A stretch of 64,000 nt of DNA, taken from positions 34,312 to 98,311 of the forward strand of contig NZ_WSZK01000036.1 in NCBI RefSeq assembly GCF_009791395.1, read 5' to 3'. The position numbers and the translations under genes are program-made. Position 1 is the first letter of the stretch. Each line of letters opens with the position of its first letter. Under the pieces are notes generated by a model. That model saw only the letters and a program-made list of their open reading frames with translations, was not told the DNA's origin and did not search any database. This document shows, one piece after another, positions 59,699 to 64,000 of this stretch. This DNA comes from Halomarina oriensis (GTDB lineage: Archaea > Halobacteriota > Halobacteria > Halobacteriales > Haloarculaceae).

Positions 59699-60168
59699 TG
59701 CAGCGGCGAACGTTCCTCGGCGCTGCGGCGGCGCTCACGACGCTCCCCACGGTCGAAGCGGCCACCAGCACCGACGACGAAGCCCCGGACACGCAGGTGT
59801 GCGACGTATGTGACGCTGAGAAGCCCGCGGGGATGGTCGAACGGACGACCGTCGAAACCATCGCCCCGCTCGAAGCAGACATCTGCCGGGCGTGCCAGCA
59901 CGTCCAGAACCACGACAACGGCGACGGGCAGTGCATGCAGTGTGGCGACGACGTCTCGCCCGGCTTCTACTTCGAGGTGGAGTTCCCGCTCGGCGCGGCT
60001 GAACTCCCCGGGATGCTCGCCGGCCAGCTGTGTGGCGAGTGCGCGGCGGACATGGCCTGCGACGTGAACTTCTCCGGCGTCGATGCCGATGAAGACGCGC
60101 ACGAGCGGCTGATCGAGATTCTCGACGAAGAGACGCGGCGGATGAACGAACTGGAGGGCGACCGATGA
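59698..60168 (+). CDS. Tat-signal zinc-ribbon protein (156 aa)
   Basis: 156 residues from ATG 59698. It starts with a twin-arginine signal: MQRRTFLGAAAALTTLP, the R-R-x-F-L-G motif with an Ala-rich core, used in haloarchaea for most exported proteins. Then come four Cys pairs (CDVC, CRAC, CMQC, CGEC), enough for two zinc sites. An exported or lipoprotein-like zinc protein in a nuclease operon is unexpected; the signal might instead be coincidental and the protein cytoplasmic. Overlaps the next gene by 4 bases. Confidence 0.65.
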   Translation: MQRRTFLGAAAALTTLPTVEAATSTDDEAPDTQVCDVCDAEKPAGMVERTTVETIAPLEADICRACQHVQNHDNGDGQCMQCGDDVSPGFYFEVEFPLGAAELPGMLAGQLCGECAADMACDVNFSGVDADEDAHERLIEILDEETRRMNELEGDR

Positions 60169-60473
60169 CGCTCCCCGAACCCTCCGACGTGATCGCACCG
60201 CGGGACGATCTCCCCTACGACACCGCCGACTTCCTCGGCGAGATGTTCGTGGGCGCGTACCCGAGCGGTGTCGTTCTGGAGTACCACGGCCTCCAGCTGT
60301 ACAGCCAGCACTACGAAGACGGCCCGCGGGTGTGGGACATCCACGCCGAGAATGACGCCCTCATCGAGACGGTCAACCTCAGCGCGTTCCAGACCGTCAC
60401 CGAGTTCCAGGAGTTCCTGGACAAGATCGTGGCCTACGGCCCGACCAACCGCGACGAGTGGGTGAGCCGATGA
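60165..60473 (+). CDS. Small acidic protein of the Cas-like operon (102 aa)
   Basis: 102 residues; starts in an ATGA overlap and ends in another. Sequence: aromatic beta strands (FVGAYPSGVVLEYHGLQLYSQHYEDG) followed by an acidic helical C-terminus (TVTEFQEFLDKIVAY). No family recognised. An inhibitor or assembly factor of the neighbouring nuclease is conceivable. Confidence 0.65.
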   Translation: MTLPEPSDVIAPRDDLPYDTADFLGEMFVGAYPSGVVLEYHGLQLYSQHYEDGPRVWDIHAENDALIETVNLSAFQTVTEFQEFLDKIVAYGPTNRDEWVSR

Positions 60474-61141
60474 GCAGCACCCCCCTCCCCACGACGGTCG
60501 GCCAGCGCCGCCCGCTCGGGGTCACGCCGGTCGGCGTGGACGTCGGCGTGAAGAACCTCATCGCGGCGGCCCCGGCGGACGGCGACGTGGAGTCGGCGTT
60601 CACCATCGAGGGCGGTCACATCCGGACGCGCCACGAGGCGCTCGTGGAAGCGATGCGGGCGCTCCAGGGCGCGAAGTTCGACAGCACCGAGGGGCAGATC
60701 CAACTGTTCGCGGCGCTGTGGCACCAAATCCGCCCGCAGGTCTACGACGCGGCTGTCCGCGTCGTTCGGTACGCTCAGGAGTTTGCCGGGCCGATGCTGG
60801 TGCTCGAAGACCTGCCGTTCTGTGACGCCCCGCTGTGGGAGCGCCGGACGGCCTCGGACGTGGGAACGTGGTTGCTCCCGGCGCTCCAGCACGCCATCGC
60901 GGCGAAGGCCTGCGACGCGGGCATTCCAGTGACGTACGTCGATCCGAAGTACACGACTCAGCAGTGCCACGTCTGCGGCGACCTCGGCTCTGTCAGCCAG
61001 GACGCCGTGGAGTGCACCACCGAGGACTGTCCCGTCGGCACGGTCTCCAGAGACGAGAGCGCCGCCCTCAGTATCGCACAGCGAGCCCCCTCGCTGACCT
61101 TTAAACGCGACCAGTCCATGAAACCTGTTCACCATGATTGA
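60470..61141 (+). CDS. RuvC-only TnpB-like nuclease (223 aa)
   Basis: 223 residues from ATG 60470 (4-base overlap). All catalytic features of the TnpB/Cas12 RuvC domain are present and in order: D24 in GVDVGVKN, E113 in LVLEDL, a zinc ribbon C166-x2-C169..C182-x4-C187 preceded by the TnpB hallmark VDPKYTTQQCHVCG, and D195 in RDESAALSIA. What is missing is the N-terminal half of TnpB (wedge, REC and HTH, about 180 residues) that binds guide RNA and target DNA; the protein begins 20 residues before the first RuvC Asp. It would be a metal-dependent DNA nuclease that needs another partner for recognition, most likely the Cas7/Cas5-like proteins encoded next to it. Confidence 0.85.
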   Translation: MSSTPLPTTVGQRRPLGVTPVGVDVGVKNLIAAAPADGDVESAFTIEGGHIRTRHEALVEAMRALQGAKFDSTEGQIQLFAALWHQIRPQVYDAAVRVVRYAQEFAGPMLVLEDLPFCDAPLWERRTASDVGTWLLPALQHAIAAKACDAGIPVTYVDPKYTTQQCHVCGDLGSVSQDAVECTTEDCPVGTVSRDESAALSIAQRAPSLTFKRDQSMKPVHHD

Positions 61142-61997
61142 AGACATCAACCGCGACGTATTCGTGCGGATTCAGACCGACCTGCTGGTGGTCGGCGACA
61201 GCATCATGACCGACCGCCATCACGCCTCGAACGGCAACTACGAGGACGACGACCCACAGAACCAGATCGGCGGCATCATCCCCGCCTTCCCCCTCTCCGG
61301 GTGGCTTCGCCACGGGATGGAGGAAGTCGTCCACAAGTACGACGGCACCGCCTGCCACCCCGGCGAGGCCTCCGCGAACTTCATGAAGAGCGACGTCTAC
61401 GAGCGCGACCTCGATGACGGCTACCACGAGAAAGGCGCGTGCACCGACAACCCGAAAGAAGACGACGGCTGCGTGGTCTTCGACCTCTTCGGCGGCTTCG
61501 GTGGCGTCCCCGGGAAGGTGATGCGGCGGCCGATCAAATTCAACCCCGTCCGCTCCAGCGTGGACTACACGCGCGGACAGGCCGAAGGCCACTACCGGCG
61601 ACTCAACCGGAACATCGTCTCCCGAAACCGGGAGGACAACCGCGAACCGCTCCGGAACGCCGAAGTGGACGCTGTAGCGAATCTCGACGGCTGCTGGCAC
61701 CTCTCCTTCCGAGAGACGAAACCCGAGTTCATCGGCCTCCTGGCCGAGAGCATCGACTTCCTCGATCTCCACAAGACCGACTTCATGCACCAGCTCGGCG
61801 GTGCGCGGAATTTCGGCGCGGGGATCGTCGATTGCCACCTCATCAATCCGCTCTACGAGGAGCGCGAACTGAAGCGCGTCTTCGACCGCGGGAAGGGCAA
61901 CACGAACAAGATGGACGAGAAAGACGACCAGTGGGCCGAAGAGTATCGCCCGGCGTTCGTGGAGGCGCTGGAAGAACGCATTGGGGAGGGGCCGTAG
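61134..61997 (+). CDS. Cas7-like RAMP protein (287 aa)
   Basis: 287 residues. N-terminal first RRM-like strand (VFVRIQTDLLVVGD), the Csm3/Cas7-type loop IPAFPLSGWLRHGMEEVV (about residues 48-65), and a C-terminal Gly-rich loop GGARNFGAGIV (about residues 222-232), the RAMP signature. In class 1 CRISPR complexes Cas7 forms the backbone that holds the guide RNA. An inserted region with Cys (ACTDNPKEDDGC) and Phe/Gly-rich FDLFGGFGG lies in the middle. ATG overlaps the nuclease gene by 8 bases. Fits the diverged Cas7 of haloarchaeal HRAMP loci. Confidence 0.75.
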   Translation: MIEDINRDVFVRIQTDLLVVGDSIMTDRHHASNGNYEDDDPQNQIGGIIPAFPLSGWLRHGMEEVVHKYDGTACHPGEASANFMKSDVYERDLDDGYHEKGACTDNPKEDDGCVVFDLFGGFGGVPGKVMRRPIKFNPVRSSVDYTRGQAEGHYRRLNRNIVSRNREDNREPLRNAEVDAVANLDGCWHLSFRETKPEFIGLLAESIDFLDLHKTDFMHQLGGARNFGAGIVDCHLINPLYEERELKRVFDRGKGNTNKMDEKDDQWAEEYRPAFVEALEERIGEGP

Positions 61998-62777
61998 ATG
62001 CCCGAGAACGCCAGCCTCACCGACTTCCAGGGCGACGGCGGCCAGGACGAGATGGTCGCCGCGTACCGCCACGACGCCCACAAGATGAACGGCCAGCCGC
62101 ACGACTACGCCCCGGAGACGTTCGCCGGGGTTCCCGTCAACCAGACGGTTCCCCACGGCGCGGACGGCGATGCGTCGGCGCTCAGCCGGCCCAATGGGAA
62201 GCCTGAGCAGACGATGGAGAACCACGAGACGCTCTACCGGCTGTCTCTCATCGAGGGCGAGAGTCGGTACGACCCGGAGGAGTTCACGAGGAATGGCGTG
62301 GAGAGCGCCGTGCGCGACCTCCTGACCAAGAACGACCCGGAGACCATGCATCGGGCGTGGCTGGAGAGCGGCGTCGTCTCGGCGTTCAACGAGAGCGTCT
62401 ACTACCCGTACACGAGTCTGAAGTACCACACGCTCCTCGTGGCGGCCCTGCTGGACAACTACCGCGACGGCCACGAGTTCGCCGATCTCCTCCTGGTCGT
62501 GGACCGCGCCGGGGAGATCGTGCCCCACCGGACGGTCTACGCAGGCGATGACTTCGCGCTTCGAATCGACGAGAGCGCGGGCGGGCGACCGTCGGCGCGT
62601 CTCGGGAGTCGGCCGTGGCGGTCGTGGGCGTCAGCGTGGAAGCGCCTGACCGCGCACCCGCTTGACGCCGCTCACGACAAGTACGACATGGTGCTCGACG
62701 CGAATCTTCGCCGGATCGGCGCGTGGTCCACCGCACTTCAGTACATCGAGGACTTCCGGGAGGCGTTCGACCGATGA
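61998..62777 (+). CDS. Conserved-type unknown protein between the Cas7- and Cas5-like genes (259 aa)
   Basis: 259 residues, starting directly after the Cas7-like stop and overlapping the Cas5-like gene by 4 bases. Mixed alpha/beta: acidic N-terminus, helical centre (VESAVRDLLTKNDPETMHRAWL), strands (FADLLLVVDRAGEIV) and a helical C-terminus. I do not recognise it. In the class 1 effector logic it could be a small-subunit or large-subunit substitute; HRAMP loci are reported to contain one uncharacterised conserved protein. Confidence 0.65.
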   Translation: MPENASLTDFQGDGGQDEMVAAYRHDAHKMNGQPHDYAPETFAGVPVNQTVPHGADGDASALSRPNGKPEQTMENHETLYRLSLIEGESRYDPEEFTRNGVESAVRDLLTKNDPETMHRAWLESGVVSAFNESVYYPYTSLKYHTLLVAALLDNYRDGHEFADLLLVVDRAGEIVPHRTVYAGDDFALRIDESAGGRPSARLGSRPWRSWASAWKRLTAHPLDAAHDKYDMVLDANLRRIGAWSTALQYIEDFREAFDR

Positions 62778-63706
62778 CGCGCATCCAGCAAGTCCATTGG
62801 GAGTTGGAGATGGACTACATCGGCCATCCCTACTACGTCTCGGGGAACGCCATCATGCACGGGCTCGGCCAGCAGCTCCCGCACGACGTCCACCGCCACC
62901 TGAACGCGAGTCATGGCGTCTTCGTGCCCGGGCAGTTCGGGACGTTTCCCGAAGAACACTCGCAGAGCGGCATCCGGCCGTACCTCGGGAGCGGGCTTCC
63001 CGACGTCGAGAGTTACGACGACCTGTTCCTGATGCGGCAGGCGTCGCACTCGTGGCTTCTCGACTCCCGGCCGCGAGACGCGCTGAACACCCACGACATC
63101 CGCGTTCAGAGCGGCCACCCGGCGCTGTCCCACGCGACCATCATGGGGAAGCCCGAGGGTGCGCGGAAACAGCAGCAGACCACGAAGTGGTACATCAACG
63201 CGTACCTGCACGCCGACCGGGACGACGTCCTCCCGCTCGACGAGAGCGCCCTGGATGGCCTCCAGTTCGGCGGGAAGCGCAACTACGGCTACGGCATCAC
63301 GGCGCTGAAAGACACGCAGGTCGTAGACTTGGAGGCGTTGGACTACTCGCGTCTCGAAGACGGCGAGGCGTTCATCCTCGAACTCGTGACGCCATTCGTG
63401 CTGGAGTCGGAGTATCCGAACGCTCACGACCAGGACGTTCCGTGGTGGTGGAAGGAAGATCGCCGCGATCTCCGTGAACGTGAGGAGAAGGTGCTGGAGC
63501 AACGCGAGGTGTACAAGCTCCAGACGGTGGACCACGGGCAGGTGGTCGCCTACGAGGGCGACCGCCCGGTAGAGACCGCAAAGAGCGGCATTCTCCGGGT
63601 CGGCAGTCACTCGAAGTACGGCTTCGGAGAGCTACGAGTGAAGCCGGTCGAACCCCGGCCGGACCAGTGTCAGAACTCAGAGGAAAAGACGAAGGTCACC
63701 AGGTGA
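62774..63706 (+). CDS. Cas5-like RAMP protein (310 aa)
   Basis: 310 residues. Two Gly-rich RAMP loops can be seen: FGGKRNYGYGI (about residues 164-174) and SHSKYGFGELRVKP (about residues 278-291), each closing an RRM-like half, as in Cas5/Cas6/Csf3-type proteins with two ferredoxin folds. Several His in the first half (HVDHRHLN-like PHDVHRHLN near 37-45) are reminiscent of Cas6 but no proven catalytic His can be assigned. It would cap the 5' end of a guide RNA. Last gene of the operon; 46 bases separate its stop from the right inverted repeat. Confidence 0.7.
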   Translation: MTRIQQVHWELEMDYIGHPYYVSGNAIMHGLGQQLPHDVHRHLNASHGVFVPGQFGTFPEEHSQSGIRPYLGSGLPDVESYDDLFLMRQASHSWLLDSRPRDALNTHDIRVQSGHPALSHATIMGKPEGARKQQQTTKWYINAYLHADRDDVLPLDESALDGLQFGGKRNYGYGITALKDTQVVDLEALDYSRLEDGEAFILELVTPFVLESEYPNAHDQDVPWWWKEDRRDLREREEKVLEQREVYKLQTVDHGQVVAYEGDRPVETAKSGILRVGSHSKYGFGELRVKPVEPRPDQCQNSEEKTKVTR

Positions 63707-63752
63707 GATAGCTCATGCGAGACGGAGGTATCGGAACGAAAAATACACGCCG

Positions 63753-63790
63753 CAGACTGAAATAAAAGAAAATCGTATTTGCAACAACTG
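63753..63790 (+). repeat. Right terminal inverted repeat
   Basis: Plus strand starts CAGACTGAAATAAAAG and ends GTATTTGCAACAACTG at 63790; the outer 21 bases are the inverted copy of 56431-56451. Confidence 0.85.
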
Positions 63791-63791
63791 A

Positions 63792-63866
63792 TACGGCCAC
63801 GAGCCGCGTGGGTTCTGGACGGACGAGAACTACGACGTGAACTACCGGGCGCGTAGCGACGAGTAG
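63792..63866 (+). pseudogene. 3' remnant of an unrelated gene at the right flank
   Basis: Twenty-four codons with clearly protein-like composition (GHEPRGFWTDENYDVNYR) run up to a TAG at 63864-63866. The frame is cut by a TGA formed exactly at the transposon end, so the 5' part of the gene is lost. Its strand (plus) does not continue the minus-strand virus gene on the left flank, so insertion was accompanied by rearrangement. Confidence 0.5.
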
Positions 63867-64000
63867 TCACTGACTCCTGAGCATCCGGGCCTACCTGGCC
63901 GGGGGCCAACGGGGTTGGTGGCACACCCAAGGGGATCCACGGCCCCGATGCGTGCCCCTTCAGTAGAACACCACGTCACATTGCGGACTGCCCGGCGTGG
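63867..64000. other. Flanking DNA, no feature seen
   Basis: The last 134 bases are very GC-rich (GGCCGGGGGCCAACGGGG) with local dyads; no supported gene is seen before the window ends. Confidence 0.4.

Larger units (their letters stand above)
56431..63790. mobile_element. 7,360-bp transposon carrying a DDE transposase, PIN toxin unit and an HRAMP-like operon
   Basis: Bounded by inverted repeats: the first 21 bases from 56431 (CAGTTGTTGCAAATACG..) equal the reverse complement of the last 21 bases before 63790, and the similarity continues with gaps for about 35 bases (CAGTCTG at both inner ends). The transposase gene ends 38 bases inside the left repeat, the cargo operon ends 46 bases inside the right repeat. 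Flanks are GCTCGATAG on the left and ATACGGCC on the right; no target duplication is evident. Left flank is virus, right flank the 3' end of an unrelated gene. Confidence 0.85.

Noticed and set aside
60470..61141. Ordinary IS200/IS605 element with tnpB
   Set aside because: There is no Y1 transposase gene, no IS605-type hairpin ends, and the gene is embedded by overlaps in an operon; it is a domesticated RuvC domain.
61101..62528. Long open frame on the minus strand opposite the Cas7-like gene
   Set aside because: Composition (long runs of Val, Leu, Arg, His repeats) is that of an antisense shadow in high-GC haloarchaeal DNA; the plus-strand genes have motifs and overlaps.
59447..63706. CRISPR array, cas1/cas2, cas6 or cas10 near the Cas-like operon
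   Set aside because: No direct repeats with spacers are visible anywhere in the window and no protein shows Cas1, Cas2, HD-Palm or clear Cas6 motifs, so I do not call a canonical type I, III or IV system.

Overview
The window is haloarchaeal DNA (class Halobacteria): high GC, very acidic predicted proteins, GTG starts, TATA boxes about 26 bases before leaderless starts, and Asp/Glu-rich zinc-finger micro-proteins. Bases 1 to about 56,430 look like most of the genome of a contractile-tailed haloarchaeal virus that is maintained as a plasmid (a provirus of the phiH/phiCh1 kind, by analogy). Bases 56,431-63,790 are a separate 7.4 kb transposon with terminal inverted repeats. Bases 63,791-64,000 are unrelated flanking DNA.

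Layout of the virus part. 1-3,700: minus-strand early genes (HD hydrolase, many one-finger zinc proteins) read from two copies of a virus-specific promoter motif. 3,698-7,146: a RepH-like replication gene split by a run of eight G, with two tiny leader cistrons. 7,147-7,892: non-coding, the best candidate for the replication origin. 7,893-9,031: ParA and its partner, with iteron-like repeats upstream. 9,222-15,279: a chain of overlapping small minus-strand genes. 15,439-18,433: a divergent plus-strand operon with a SWIM zinc-finger protein and HTH regulators. 18,537-21,892: a cassette with a CHAT (caspase-like) protease, a partner protein, a micro membrane protein and an HTH regulator. 22,241-28,492: two more minus-strand operons of small proteins. 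28,623-49,895: tail fibres and beta-helix receptor or depolymerase proteins, a Dam-type methylase and a baseplate (tail protein I-like, J, gp25/W, spike, gpD/hub). 49,902-50,222: tRNA-like sequence. 50,268-54,813: tape measure protein, also split at a run of eight G. 55,190-56,417: HNH endonuclease and the last virus gene. No head or terminase genes are visible; they would lie outside the window.

The transposon is the most interesting part. Its minus strand carries an HTH regulator, a VapC-like PIN toxin and a large DDE transposase in one translationally coupled operon. Its plus strand carries a divergent operon of seven overlapping genes: two small zinc-binding proteins (one with a Tat signal), a small acidic protein, a 223-residue protein that is only the RuvC nuclease and zinc ribbon of TnpB, a Cas7-like RAMP, an unknown protein and a Cas5-like RAMP. 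The predicted transcript starts with a structured leader of about 93 nt. No CRISPR array, Cas6, Cas10 or Cas1 is present. The Cas7/Cas5 pair fits the derived, array-less class 1 systems of haloarchaea (HRAMP, as I remember them from Makarova and co-workers, 2019). Its association with a RuvC-only TnpB derivative, a toxin-linked transposase and shared inverted repeats could be new.

How it may work together. In the virus, the motif CGACCCCTACTCAAGAGG sits 20-23 bases before the first ATG of seven transcription units and probably replaces the BRE/TATA box for a virus-coded regulator. In the transposon, the HTH protein probably represses both divergent promoters through paired dyads; the toxin stabilises the element; the Cas-like complex with the RuvC nuclease may be an RNA-guided defence or targeting module.
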